This document shows, one piece after another, positions 35,295-43,471 of a DNA stretch of 64,000 bases. The translations under genes were made by a program, and so were the position numbers. The stretch covers positions 62,001 through 126,000 of the forward strand of contig NZ_BMOQ01000004.1 in assembly GCF_014647155.1 (NCBI RefSeq), written 5' to 3'. The stretch's first letter is position 1; every line of letters starts with the position of its first letter. The notes under the pieces were generated by a model, which did not search any database, was not told the origin of the DNA, and saw only the letters and a program-made list of their open reading frames with translations. The stretch comes from Halarchaeum nitratireducens (lineage in GTDB: Archaea; Halobacteriota; Halobacteria; Halobacteriales; Halobacteriaceae).

Positions 35295-36236
35295 TTATTC
35301 CTCGTCGAGCTCGTCGACGATTTCGTCCGCGTCGACGTCCGCGTCCTCGAGGGCGTCCTCGATGTCGCCGAGGTCCTCCTCGCCGCCGCCCATGCCGCCC
35401 ATCATACCGCCCATACCGCCCATCATGCCGCCCATGCCGGCGCCGTCGATGACCTCCTGGACGATGACCCGATCGACGTCGATCTGGTCCATGACCTGCT
35501 GGAGGATCTGCTGTTTGCCCATCATCCACTGCTGATTGAACTGGAGCTGCGGGCTCTGCTCGATGTACAGCGTCTCCTTCTCGACGGTCTCCGTCTCGAA
35601 CTCGGGCTCGGCGTCCTCGTCCTCGCTCTCGACTTCGACCTCCTCCTCGACCTCGTCCGTCTCGATGTGCATGTCGAGGTCGACGTCGAAGTACATGCTG
35701 AGGAGGCCCTGGGCCTTCTCGACGCGGTCCGTGACCTCGCCGATGACCTCGTACTGGTACTCGATGTCCTGACCGGCGAGCATGTGGTTGAAGTCGACGC
35801 GCGCGCGTCCGCCGATGATCGTCTCGACGTGGCCGTGCTGGCCCTCGATGTCGACGTGCGCGCCGGGGTAGCGGTCGTCCTCCGGGATCTTCTCGGCGCT
35901 CACGGTGCGGACCTCGCTCTCGTCGTACTCGCCGAAGGCGTCGGCCGCGGGGACGACGACGGTCCCGGTGTCGCCGACCTCCTTGCCGATGATGTCGTCC
36001 TCGACCGGCTCGAAGATGTGGCCCTCGCCGAGCACGATCGTACGCGGAGCGAACTCCTGCTCGTCGGTGTCGACGCCCTCCTCCTCGGCGACCTCCTGAT
36101 CGGTCGTGTCGACGAGGTCGCCGTCCTCGACGGTGCGTGCGGTGTACGCGAGTTCGATGAAGTCGCCCGCCTGAAGCCCCTCGGACTCCTCGGCGTCTGT
36201 GTCGTCGGCTGCCTCGGCCTCTTGCTGGTCGCTCAT
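35295..36236 (-). CDS. FKBP-type peptidyl-prolyl isomerase (SlyD-like), extended
   Basis: A 313-residue archaeal FKBP, longer than the usual 160-250. The catalytic domain contains GDFIELAYTARTVEDGDLVD near residue 24 and GDTGTVVVPAADAFGEYDES near residue 88, with the insert-in-flap domain DIEGQHGHVETIIGGRARVD. An acidic linker and a QFNQQWMMGKQQILQQVMDQ segment follow, then a Met/Gly tract (GMGGMMGGMGG repeats) and a D/E-rich C-terminus. The ATG at 36236 has a TTCTTAAGG box 28 nt upstream. It is presumably a cytosolic chaperone. Confidence 0.9.
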   Translation of the reverse strand: MSDQQEAEAADDTDAEESEGLQAGDFIELAYTARTVEDGDLVDTTDQEVAEEEGVDTDEQEFAPRTIVLGEGHIFEPVEDDIIGKEVGDTGTVVVPAADAFGEYDESEVRTVSAEKIPEDDRYPGAHVDIEGQHGHVETIIGGRARVDFNHMLAGQDIEYQYEVIGEVTDRVEKAQGLLSMYFDVDLDMHIETDEVEEEVEVESEDEDAEPEFETETVEKETLYIEQSPQLQFNQQWMMGKQQILQQVMDQIDVDRVIVQEVIDGAGMGGMMGGMGGMMGGMGGGEEDLGDIEDALEDADVDADEIVDELDEE

Positions 36237-36259
36237 ACGCACACGGACACCCGTTCGAC

Positions 36260-36268
36260 CCTTAAGAA
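36260..36268 (-). promoter_or_regulatory. TATA-like box of the FKBP gene
   Basis: TTCTTAAGG on the minus strand is centred 28 nt before the ATG at 36236. Confidence 0.5.
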
Positions 36269-36297
36269 TCACGTTTCTACCGCGCGAGCCGAACCGG

Positions 36298-36501
36298 TCA
36301 GCGCATGCTTTCGAGGTCGCGGACCACGCTCGCGTTCACGGAGAGCCACGTCGTCAGCCGAGTCGCCTCGTCGGCGTCGTCAGGGTAACACGTACAGCGA
36401 TCCGGACCGCGCTCCTGTCGGACGACGACCGATTCGAGCGCGTACTCGGGAGCGGGGACGGTCGGACGCGGCGCGTCGCCGGCGGCGGAGTCTGCTGACA
36501 T
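36298..36501 (-). CDS. Small haloarchaeal protein resembling DUF7511
   Basis: A 67-residue protein with a central ERGPDRCTCYPDDADEATRL, a CxC pair, then TTWLSVNASVVRDLESMR. This pattern of a charged N-terminus, CTCYP and a T-T-W-L motif fits the DUF7511 group as I remember it; function is unknown. It lies between the FKBP and CYTH genes with its own ATG at 36501. Confidence 0.68.
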   Translation of the reverse strand: MSADSAAGDAPRPTVPAPEYALESVVVRQERGPDRCTCYPDDADEATRLTTWLSVNASVVRDLESMR

Positions 36502-36645
36502 CCCACCTGTGAGTGGACCGTCACCGGATAAGAAGCCTGCTAAGAGGGGTACGGATCCCTCAATAGTCGCCCGTCCCACCGGCGTCCCGCCGGCGCGCCG
36601 AGCCGTTTCGGACGCCTTTTCACCGCGCCCACCGACGCCTCGCCC

Positions 36646-37173
36646 ATGTACGAAGTCGAGGTGAAGGTGCCCGCGGACCACGGCGACGTCCGCGACGCCC
36701 TGGAGTCGGCGGGCGCGGAGCGCGGGGAGACGGTCGAACAGGTCGACACCTATTACGACGCGCCGCACCGCGACTTCGCGGAGACGGACGAGGCCCTCCG
36801 TGTCAGACGCGTGACGGACGACGAGGGCGAGCGCGCCCGGATCACCTACAAGGGACCGAAGGTCGACAGCGAGTCGAAGGCCCGCGAGGAAGTCGAGACC
36901 GGCGTCGAGGACGGTGCGGACGCCGGCGCGATCTTCGAGGGCGTCGGTTTCACGCCCGCCGCGACGGTCGAGAAGACCCGGACCTACTACGCCTACGACG
37001 GCTACACCGTCGTCCTCGACGACGTGAGCGGCCTCGGACAGTTCGTCGAGGTCGAACGCGAGAGCGAGGACGTCGAGGCCGCCCGCGAGGGCGCGTTCGA
37101 CGTCCTGCGTCGCCTCGGTCTCGACCCGAGCGACCAGATCCGGGCCTCCTACCTCGGCCTCCTCTTGGAGTAG
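36646..37173 (+). CDS. CYTH (CyaB-like) triphosphate tunnel protein
   Basis: A 175-residue protein of the CYTH superfamily, which hydrolyses or binds triphosphates. The EVEVKVPADHGDV motif near residue 2 contains the ExExK signature, and ERARITYKGPKVDSESKARE near residue 60, TRTYYAYDGYTVVLDDVSGL, and FVEVERESEDVEAA near residue 130 supply the other tunnel residues. Archaeal CyaB-like proteins are often called class IV adenylate cyclases, but triphosphatase activity is more likely. No partner gene is evident. Confidence 0.88.
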   Translation: MYEVEVKVPADHGDVRDALESAGAERGETVEQVDTYYDAPHRDFAETDEALRVRRVTDDEGERARITYKGPKVDSESKAREEVETGVEDGADAGAIFEGVGFTPAATVEKTRTYYAYDGYTVVLDDVSGLGQFVEVERESEDVEAAREGAFDVLRRLGLDPSDQIRASYLGLLLE

Positions 37174-37228
37174 TCCGCGCGACGATCCCATAACCGCAGA
37201 GCATATTCGACGACGCTTTCGTTTCCGC

Positions 37229-37240
37229 AAGTTATAGAAC
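37229..37240 (+). promoter_or_regulatory. TATA-like box of mat
   Basis: CAAGTTATAGAA is centred about 28 nt before the ATG at 37263, a strong leaderless promoter pattern. Confidence 0.55.
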
Positions 37241-37262
37241 CGCCGACGGCCAAACGTGGCCA

Positions 37263-38483
37263 ATGACCGAGCGGAACATCCGCGTCCAGCCGATTGACCG
37301 CGGGGCCGTCGAGGACGAGACCGTCGAGATCGTCGAGCGAAAGGGGGTCGGCCACCCCGACTCCATCTGCGACGGCGTCGCCGAACACGTCTCCGAGGCC
37401 CTCGCGCAGGCCTACCTCGATCGCGTCGGGAAGGTCCTCCACTACAACACCGACGAGACGCAACTCGTCGCCGGCACCGCCGCGCCCGCCTTCGGCGGCG
37501 GCGAGGTCATCGAGCCCGTCTACCTCCTCGTCGTCGGACGCGCCACGAAACACTACGTCGACGAGACGGGCACGGAACACCACATCCCCGTCGACGCCAT
37601 CGCCCTCGAGGCCGCCCGCGACTACCTCCGCGAGACGCTCCCCGCTCTCGACCTCGAAACCGACATCGTCGTCGACGTCCGCCTCGGCGAGGGTTCCGGC
37701 GACCTCCAGGAGGTCTTCGGCGAGGACGAACGCCACGTCCCCGAGGCGAACGACACCTCCTTCGGCGTCGGCCACGCGCCCCTCACCGAGACGGAGAAGC
37801 TCGTCTTCGAAACCGAACGCCACCTCAACGGCCCCTATCACGCTGAGCACCCCGCGATCGGACAGGACGTGAAGGTCATGGGCAAACGCGAGGGCGACCA
37901 CATCGACCTCACCGTCGCCGTCGCGCTCGTCGACCGCCACGTCCCCGACATCGACGCCTACGAGGCCGAGATCGAGGGCGTCCGCGAGACCGTCGCGGCC
38001 CTCGCCGACGACCACACAGACCGCGACGTCACCGTCCACGTCAACACCGCCGACGACTACGAGGAGGGCTCCGTTTACCTCACCGTCACCGGCACCAGCG
38101 CCGAACAGGGCGACGACGGATCGGTGGGGCGGGGCAACCGCGCGAACGGCCTCATCACCCCGAACCGCTCGATGAGCATGGAGGCCACGTCGGGTAAGAA
38201 CCCGGTCAACCACATCGGGAAGATCTACAACCTCCTCTCCACCCAGATCGCGGAGAGCGTCGTCGACGACGTCGAGGGCATCCGGGATCTTCGAGTCCGA
38301 CTCCTCAGCCAGATCGGCCGCCCGATCGACCAACCCCACGTCGCCGACGTCCACGTCGTCACCGACGAGGGCGTCGCCATCGCCGACATCGAGGCCGACG
38401 TCCGCGAGATCGTCGACGCCGAACTCGCCGACGTCACCTCCATCACCCAGCGCGTCATCGACGGCGAGCTCACCACGTTCTAA
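37263..38483 (+). CDS. mat: Archaeal-type S-adenosylmethionine synthetase
   Basis: A 406-residue enzyme that makes S-adenosylmethionine from methionine and ATP. This is the archaeal family (COG1812), unrelated in detail to bacterial MetK. It opens [20 protein letters not shown], then [20 protein letters not shown] near residue 25, [14 protein letters not shown] near 58, and [20 protein letters not shown] near 286. It is the methyl donor source for the DNA methylase elsewhere in the window and many others. A T-tract and a structured intergenic repeat follow. Confidence 0.95.
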   Translation: MTERNIRVQPIDRGAVEDETVEIVERKGVGHPDSICDGVAEHVSEALAQAYLDRVGKVLHYNTDETQLVAGTAAPAFGGGEVIEPVYLLVVGRATKHYVDETGTEHHIPVDAIALEAARDYLRETLPALDLETDIVVDVRLGEGSGDLQEVFGEDERHVPEANDTSFGVGHAPLTETEKLVFETERHLNGPYHAEHPAIGQDVKVMGKREGDHIDLTVAVALVDRHVPDIDAYEAEIEGVRETVAALADDHTDRDVTVHVNTADDYEEGSVYLTVTGTSAEQGDDGSVGRGNRANGLITPNRSMSMEATSGKNPVNHIGKIYNLLSTQIAESVVDDVEGIRDLRVRLLSQIGRPIDQPHVADVHVVTDEGVAIADIEADVREIVDAELADVTSITQRVIDGELTTF

Positions 38484-38488
38484 CGGAC

Positions 38489-38493
38489 TTTTT
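38489..38493 (+). terminator. T5 terminator of mat
   Basis: A T5 tract 5 nt after the mat stop codon, before the structured repeat. Such U-tracts terminate archaeal transcripts. Confidence 0.4.
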
Positions 38494-38499
38494 GCAGCG

Positions 38500-38660
38500 C
38501 TTGAACGCGCCTCCAGCGCGCTCTGCGCTCGCAAAACCTCCACTGAAAGCGCGGCGTGACCCCTACGGGGTCACTTGCGCCTCGCGACTGAGTCGCGAGT
38601 GAACCGCGCGACTACCGGGTCCTACCGGACCGCTCGTCGCGCGGACGCTAGCCCCGGGCA
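38500..38660 (+). repeat. Structured intergenic element, copy A (downstream of mat)
   Basis: About 160 nt of noncoding DNA with ordered blocks: AAAACCTCCAC at 38533, a perfect hairpin GTGACCCC-TAC-GGGGTCAC at 38556-38574, a second perfect hairpin CTCGCGACT-G-AGTCGCGAG at 38581-38599, TGAACCGCG at 38600, then further pairing around GGTCC-TACC-GGACC. The same blocks, in the same order and with near-equal spacing, occur in copy B downstream of sdhA. No ORF is supported here. It could be a multicopy mobile-like repeat or a structured 3' RNA element. Confidence 0.7.
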
Positions 38661-38853
38661 CGGTTCATCGCTTGTCGTCGTAGGAGTACCGGTCCATCCG
38701 TGCGCGTACCGACCGGGAATCGGTCACTGACCGGTCACGTGGATCGCGTTTTAGGTAACTCGTCGTGTTGGGTACCGTCTGTCGGATAGTATACCGCTAC
38801 GACAGAAGTTACGGGCAGACCTCACGGAGAATCTGCTCGTCAGCGGTGTTGCT
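38661..38853. other. Gap between repeat copy A and the next gene
   Basis: This stretch carries inverted GGTCAC/GTGACC segments near 38725 (TCGGTCACTGACCGGTCACG) and a TATA-like GTTTTAGGTA near 38750. The following membrane-protein frame is open from 38755 but holds no ATG. Confidence 0.45.
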
Positions 38854-39174
38854 GTGGTACTTGCCGTCGTCGCGTTCGCCGTCCTCTTCTCGCTCGGCGT
38901 GCCGTTTATCGTGCTGTTCGGGTGTGTTCTCGCTATTGGGACGTTCGTCCCACGGATCTACGAGGAGTATTGGCCGAGTACACGGGGCCGCGGATTCCGG
39001 ATCGGGTGGACGGTCCTGATGGCCGTCGTCACGACGGCGATCATCCTCGTCGTGTACGAAGCGACGCTCCCATTCCTCTCACGCCGATATGCCGCCATCG
39101 TCGCGGTCGTCATCACACCGCTCGCCCAGTACGCTCTCGCCGCACTCGTCGCGGGACGGCGATGGCCGGTGTGA
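38854..39174 (+). CDS. Membrane protein with uncertain start, function unknown
   Basis: About 106 residues with three hydrophobic segments: VVLAVVAFAVLFSLGVPFIV, GWTVLMAVVTTAIILVVYEA and AAIVAVVITPLAQYALAALV. The first ATG or GTG in frame is the GTG at 38854, but that cuts into the first helix. The frame is open back to 38755 and encodes a plausible cytosolic lead-in (RRVGYRLSDSIPLRQKLRAD). A TATA-like box near 38751 would give a start near 38779, where the codon is CTG. Either it uses a rare start or its true ATG has been lost. No family was recognised. Confidence 0.58.
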   Translation: MVLAVVAFAVLFSLGVPFIVLFGCVLAIGTFVPRIYEEYWPSTRGRGFRIGWTVLMAVVTTAIILVVYEATLPFLSRRYAAIVAVVITPLAQYALAALVAGRRWPV

Positions 39175-39216
39175 GTGCCTCGTCCCCGATCAGTGAGGGG
39201 ACCGGGAAGCGACGTT

Positions 39217-39225
39217 TCTTTACTC
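39217..39225 (+). promoter_or_regulatory. TATA-like box of thiI
   Basis: TCTTTACTC is centred about 26 nt before the ATG at 39247. Confidence 0.45.
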
Positions 39226-39246
39226 CGCGCGCTCGTTTCGCGCAGT

Positions 39247-40461
39247 ATGCATCCGCCGGACGCCGACGCCGTGCTCGTCCGCCACGGCGACGTCGGCATC
39301 AAGAGCCGCTCCGTCCAGACGCGCATGGAGGAGCGCCTCGTCGAGGACCTCCGGGCGCACCTCGACGCGCGCGCGATCGACGGCCGCGTCGCCCGCGAGT
39401 ACGGTCGGCTCGTGATCCACACCGCGGACGTCGAGGCGGCGACCGCCGCCGCAACGGACACCTTCGGCGTCGTGTCGGCCAGCCCCGCGCGGATCGTCGA
39501 CGCCTCCCTCGACGCGATCACGGACGCGCTGGCGGCGACCGCGCGCGAGCGCTACCACGGCGGGACGTTCGGCGTCGACGCGCGCCGCGCCGGCGAACAC
39601 GACTTCGGGAGCCACGACATCGGCCGCGAGGGCGGACAGGCCGTCTGGGAGGCCGTCGAGGACGACTTCGACCCCGCGGTGGACCTCGACGATCCCGACC
39701 GCACCTTCGGCGTGGAGTGTCGGGACGCGCGGGCGTTCGTCTTCCTCGAAGAACGCGACGGCCCGGGCGGGATGCCGCTCGGGACGCAGGAGCCGCTCGT
39801 CGCGCTCGTTTCCGGTGGTATCGACTCGCCCGTCGCCGCGTGGCTGGCGATGAAGCGCGGCGCGCCCGTCGTGCCCGTCTACCTCGATCTCGGACCGTAC
39901 GGCGGCGCCGACCACGAGGCCCGGGCCGTCGAGACCGTCCGGCACCTCGCCAAGTGGGCGCCCGGACGCGACCTCGACGTCCGGCGCGTCCCCGCCGGCG
40001 AGGCCGTCGAGCGACTCGACGCCGAGGTCGGCAACACCCGGATGCTCTCCTTCCGGCGTTTCATGTACCGCGTCGCCGAGCGCGTCGCCCGCGACGTCGG
40101 CGCGGTCGGCATCGTCACCGGCGAAGCCGTCGGCCAGAAGTCGAGTCAGACCACCGCGAACATGGCCGCCGTCGCGGGCGCGAGCGACCTCCCGGTCCAT
40201 CGGCCGCTGCTCTCGTGGGACAAACAGGATGTCGTCGCACGGGCCCGCGACCTCGGGACGTACCGCGACGCCACGATGAACGTCGGCTGCGACCGCCTCG
40301 CCCCTGCCCAGCCCGCGACCGCCGCGAGCGCCGAGCGGGTCGTCGCCGCCGAGCCGGACGACCTCCTCGACCTCGCCGAGGCCGCCGCCGACGCGCGCGA
40401 CGTCGTCCCGGTCGATCCGATCGCCGTCGAACCGGACCCGGAACCGGAGGTGTCGCCGTGA
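39247..40461 (+). CDS. thiI: tRNA 4-thiouridine synthase ThiI
   Basis: A 404-residue tRNA sulfurtransferase. The N-terminal THUMP domain spans about residues 60-165 (VIHTADVEAATAAATDTFGV, then YHGGTFGVDARRAGEHDFGS). The PP-loop ATP site is LVALVSGGIDSPVAAW near residue 185. GNTRMLSFRRFMYRVAERV near residue 263 and IVTGEAVGQKSSQTTANMAA near residue 292 follow. There is no C-terminal rhodanese domain, as is usual in archaea. The ATG at 39247 is preceded by a TATA box. Confidence 0.93.
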   Translation: MHPPDADAVLVRHGDVGIKSRSVQTRMEERLVEDLRAHLDARAIDGRVAREYGRLVIHTADVEAATAAATDTFGVVSASPARIVDASLDAITDALAATARERYHGGTFGVDARRAGEHDFGSHDIGREGGQAVWEAVEDDFDPAVDLDDPDRTFGVECRDARAFVFLEERDGPGGMPLGTQEPLVALVSGGIDSPVAAWLAMKRGAPVVPVYLDLGPYGGADHEARAVETVRHLAKWAPGRDLDVRRVPAGEAVERLDAEVGNTRMLSFRRFMYRVAERVARDVGAVGIVTGEAVGQKSSQTTANMAAVAGASDLPVHRPLLSWDKQDVVARARDLGTYRDATMNVGCDRLAPAQPATAASAERVVAAEPDDLLDLAEAAADARDVVPVDPIAVEPDPEPEVSP

Positions 40462-40527
40462 CCGCGTCCTGCGTGGCTCCCGACGGACCGAACAAAGTGG
40501 CCGGGCGGCCGAATCCGGGTGTCTCCC

Positions 40528-40977
40528 GTGACTGAGGTCTGCATCGTCGGGAAGGACGACGTCACGCTCCCCGACGACCTCTACGCCTACGAGACGGCCT
40601 ACCGCGCGCTCGCCACCTACGACCCGACGTTCCTGTGGGAGAACGCGCTCGTCGTCGAGACGATCAGCTTGGGGACGGCGGTGTCGCTCCTCAACGATCT
40701 CGACTGGTACCTCGCGCGCGTCGCCGCCGACGCGTTCGTCCGCGATCCGAGCGTCAGCGAGACGGAGTGGCTCTCTCGCCCCCTCGCCCGCAAACTCCGC
40801 GACGGCGGCGGCGACCCCGAGGAGCGCGTGAACCGACTCACGGTCTACGGCGTCGCGGACGGGCGTCTCGTCGATCCCACGATGGTCCTCCGGGGCGACG
40901 CCCAGGAAGGGACGTACGAGCGCCCCGAGTACGACGACACCGTCGTGGTGCGCGTCACCAAAGAGGAGTTCTTCTGA
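40528..40977 (+). CDS. DUF5804-like haloarchaeal protein
   Basis: A 149-residue soluble protein with VTEVCIVGKDDVTLPDDLYA at the start, then ETISLGTAVSLLNDLDWYLA near residue 44 and DPSVSETEWLSRPLARKLRD near residue 70. This fits the haloarchaeal DUF5804 family, function unknown. It starts with GTG at 40528; a GTG three codons upstream is also possible. It follows thiI by 66 nt on the same strand and may share its transcript. Confidence 0.75.
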   Translation: MTEVCIVGKDDVTLPDDLYAYETAYRALATYDPTFLWENALVVETISLGTAVSLLNDLDWYLARVAADAFVRDPSVSETEWLSRPLARKLRDGGGDPEERVNRLTVYGVADGRLVDPTMVLRGDAQEGTYERPEYDDTVVVRVTKEEFF

Positions 40978-41016
40978 ACCGCGCGCGTCTCGGGGCGCGT
41001 TGCGTCGCGTCGTCCG

Positions 41017-41919
41017 TCAGTGCTCGTCGTCGAACTGCACGTAGCTGAGATCCGCCCAGTAGACGGTGTCGTCGTAGCGGACGATCCACGAGCCGCGCGT
41101 CTCCTCGCGCTGTACGGCGTCGTCGTCGTGCGCCCGGAAGCGTTCGAGGACGCCGCGGAAGGCCGTGTCGTCGGTGTCCTCGGCGTAGTAGCTCCCGTTG
41201 ATGGCCTCGGAGACGACGGCGCGTTCGCTCTCGTTGAGTCCGTCGAGCGTGAACAGGTGCTCGTCCTTCAACTGCCGGGCGTAGGCGTCGGCGTCGTCAG
41301 CGACGACCGTCGACGTGTAGCGATACGTGTTGAACGTGACGTCGTGGGTGTTACTGACGCGAATCGGATACGCGTCGCCCTCGTAGACGACGGCGTCGTA
41401 CTCCTGCGTGGGGACGAGGACGGAGCGGTTGGCTTCGGCGTCGGTGTACGTCCCGTCGGTCCCGAGGTCGTAGCCCTCCGTGCGTCGGTTGTCGCCCGGC
41501 GGGAAGAGCATGTCGAGGGCGCGCTGATCGGATTCGGGGAGGTCGTCGTACGCTATCCGGTTCGCGGAGACGTTCGAGGCGTTGTAGTCGACTTCGATGT
41601 CGACGCCGGTCGCCTCGCGCTCCCCGACGATCGTCCACGAGAGGTCGTAGTACGACCCCCGGTACGCGAACGGCAAGCCCGCCTCGACGGGTTCGTGTCG
41701 GTCCTCGATGGTCGCGGAGCCGTTCCGGATGGCGTCGCGAATCATCCGAGCTTCGGGGTCCGGTTCGGCCTCGTCGGTGGGCGCGTCTCGACTCGCGTGA
41801 TCGACGAGCTCGGCGTTCGAGACCGGGTCCATCGAGATGCTTCCGGCAGCCGAGCAGCCAGCGAGCAGTACCAGCGGGAGAAGGGCGGCGAGCACGATGA
41901 CGTGTCGGCGCATACGCAT
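41017..41919 (-). CDS. Haloarchaeal lipoprotein, function unknown
   Basis: A 300-residue exported lipoprotein. The signal is MRMRRHVIVLAALLPLVLLA followed by the lipobox LLAGCSAAG, with the lipid-modified Cys near residue 24. The mature part is Asp/Asn-rich, with repeated N-x-S/T sequons (NGSAT, NASNVSANR, NGSYYAED), and no catalytic motif. ATG at 41919 was chosen over 41913 because the TATA-like AGTTATTCC lies 26 nt upstream. It is probably anchored on the outer face of the membrane. Confidence 0.8.
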   Translation of the reverse strand: MRMRRHVIVLAALLPLVLLAGCSAAGSISMDPVSNAELVDHASRDAPTDEAEPDPEARMIRDAIRNGSATIEDRHEPVEAGLPFAYRGSYYDLSWTIVGEREATGVDIEVDYNASNVSANRIAYDDLPESDQRALDMLFPPGDNRRTEGYDLGTDGTYTDAEANRSVLVPTQEYDAVVYEGDAYPIRVSNTHDVTFNTYRYTSTVVADDADAYARQLKDEHLFTLDGLNESERAVVSEAINGSYYAEDTDDTAFRGVLERFRAHDDDAVQREETRGSWIVRYDDTVYWADLSYVQFDDEH

Positions 41920-42055
41920 TCTCGTGTGAGGCGGGTGGAATAACTTTCGCAGACTCAAAGCGCGACTTGAGCCGGTCCGCAGGTGACGGGGTCGGTGCGC
42001 ACGCGACCCCGGGGTTTTGCGTGCGAGACGGCGACGCCGTCGCACGGCGAACGGG

Positions 42056-42967
42056 TCAGTCGAAGACGCCCGCCGTCAGGTAGCGCTCCCCGCTGTCCCA
42101 GAACATCGTCACGATGAGGGGCTCTTCGTCGTCGTCGGCCTCGTAGGCGTAGCGCTCGGCGACGCGCTGGGCGACGAGCGAGACGGCGCCGGAGGACTGG
42201 CCGACGAGGACGCCCTGCTCGCGCGCGAGACTGCGACACTCGGCCTCGGCGTCGTCGATGTCGACGGTCTCGATGGTGTCAATGACCTCGACGTCGAGGA
42301 TGTCGGAGACGAATCCCGGACCCATCCCCTGGAAGGCGTCCTCGCCGGGCTCCTCGCCGGAGAGGACGGCGTTCCCCTCCGGTTCGACGGCGACGACCTC
42401 CATGTCGGGGAACTCCTCTCGGAGGCGGTGGCTCGTGCCGGTGATCGTACCACCAGTACCGACGGCGGCGACGAAGGCGTCGATGTCGCGTCCCTCGACC
42501 TGTTCGAGGATCTCCTCGGCGGTCGTGCGGTAGTGCGCGCGCGGGTTCGCGTCGTTCTCGAACTGCCGGATGGGGTAGGCGTCGGTCTCGGCGGCGATCT
42601 CGGCGGCGCGCTCGTTCGCGTCCGTCATCGACCCCTCGACGAGCTCGAGGTCGGCGCCGTAGGCCCGCAGGAGGTTCCGGCGCTCCTGTGACATGTCGGC
42701 GGGCATGACGATGGTGAGGTCGTAGCCGCGCGCGGCGGAGACGACGGCGAGGCCGATGCCGGTGTTCCCGCTCGTCGCCTCGACGATGCGATCGCCCGGG
42801 GAGAGGTCGCCGGACTCCTCGGCGGCCAACACCATCTCGCGGGCCGGGCGGTCCTTCGCGGAGCCACCGGGGTTGAACGACTCGACCTTCGCGGCGATTG
42901 TCGCGCCCTCGGGCGACGGGACGCGGAGGAGCGGCGTCCCGATGGCGTCGAGGATGCTGTCGATCAT
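42056..42967 (-). CDS. cysK: Cysteine synthase (O-acetylserine sulfhydrylase family)
   Basis: A 303-residue PLP enzyme. The PLP lysine is in FNPGGSAKDRPA (Lys38), the phosphate-binding loop is AVGTGGTITGT near residue 165, and TSGNTGIGLAVVSAARGYDL near residue 66 binds the substrate carboxylate. FWDSGERYL near the C-terminus matches the family end. It may accept O-acetylserine or O-phosphoserine. The ATG at 42967 follows a GTG one codon earlier. A GC-rich hairpin followed by GCAAAACCCC lies downstream in the gap. Confidence 0.93.
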   Translation of the reverse strand: MIDSILDAIGTPLLRVPSPEGATIAAKVESFNPGGSAKDRPAREMVLAAEESGDLSPGDRIVEATSGNTGIGLAVVSAARGYDLTIVMPADMSQERRNLLRAYGADLELVEGSMTDANERAAEIAAETDAYPIRQFENDANPRAHYRTTAEEILEQVEGRDIDAFVAAVGTGGTITGTSHRLREEFPDMEVVAVEPEGNAVLSGEEPGEDAFQGMGPGFVSDILDVEVIDTIETVDIDDAEAECRSLAREQGVLVGQSSGAVSLVAQRVAERYAYEADDDEEPLIVTMFWDSGERYLTAGVFD

Positions 42968-43047
42968 CACGCCGTGGTACGCGTGAGGGGGTTAAACCGA
43001 TGGCGCTCGCGGCCGCCGACTCGGCGAGCGTCCCCCGGGGCGGGGGC

Positions 43048-43054
43048 GTTAAGC
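43048..43054 (+). promoter_or_regulatory. TATA-like box of the thioredoxin-like gene
   Basis: GTTAAGC is centred 27 nt before the ATG at 43078. Confidence 0.45.
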
Positions 43055-43077
43055 CCGTCGAGCGTCTACGGGCGCGT

Positions 43078-43470
43078 ATGTCCGACCACCGACTCGAGAC
43101 GATGAACCCCAACCCGGCGTGGGACGCCAACGCGTACGAAGACACCGTCGAGACGTGGCGACGCCTCAGCGACGACGTGACCGTGAAGGTGTGGGGCGGC
43201 GACTGGTGTGGCGACTGCCGCGGGCAACTCCCCGACTTCGCGGCCGCCCTGGAGGCCGCGGGCGTCGAGGACGTCGAGCACTACCCCGTCGAGCGCGTCG
43301 ACGGCGAGAAGCAGGGCCCCGGCGTCGAGGAGTACGGCATCGAACTCATCCCGACCGTCGTCGTCGAAGACGCGGAGGGGACGGAGCTCGCGCGCTTCGT
43401 CGAGGAGGAGGACCGACCGATCGCGGTCTGGCTCGCCGAGCGCCTCGACGAACTCGAGGCGTCCGCCTGA
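43078..43470 (+). CDS. Thioredoxin-like protein with CGDC active site
   Basis: A 130-residue thioredoxin-fold protein with WGGDWCGDCRGQLPDF near residue 40; the CGDC pair replaces the common CGPC. The cis-proline is in GIELIPTVVVEDAEG near residue 88. It opens MSDHRLETMNPNPAWDANAY. The unusual dipeptide suggests a redox potential different from thioredoxin; a protein disulfide role is inferred. It is convergent with the DUF255 gene (2-nt gap). Confidence 0.87.
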   Translation: MSDHRLETMNPNPAWDANAYEDTVETWRRLSDDVTVKVWGGDWCGDCRGQLPDFAAALEAAGVEDVEHYPVERVDGEKQGPGVEEYGIELIPTVVVEDAEGTELARFVEEEDRPIAVWLAERLDELEASA

Positions 43471-43471
43471 G

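Noticed and set aside
35385-35440. Possible microsatellite or CRISPR-like repeat in the FKBP gene
   Set aside because: It is the Met-Gly-rich coding tract of the protein, without uniform spacers.
37249-37262. Hairpin GCCA/TGGC just before the mat start as a riboswitch
   Set aside because: Only 4 bp, and the TATA box position leaves no leader RNA for a riboswitch.
41926-42055. Third full copy of the mat/sdhA structured element after cysK
   Set aside because: It has a hairpin and GCAAAACCCC, but lacks the CCCCTACGGGG and TGAACCGCG blocks, so it is only a weak resemblance.
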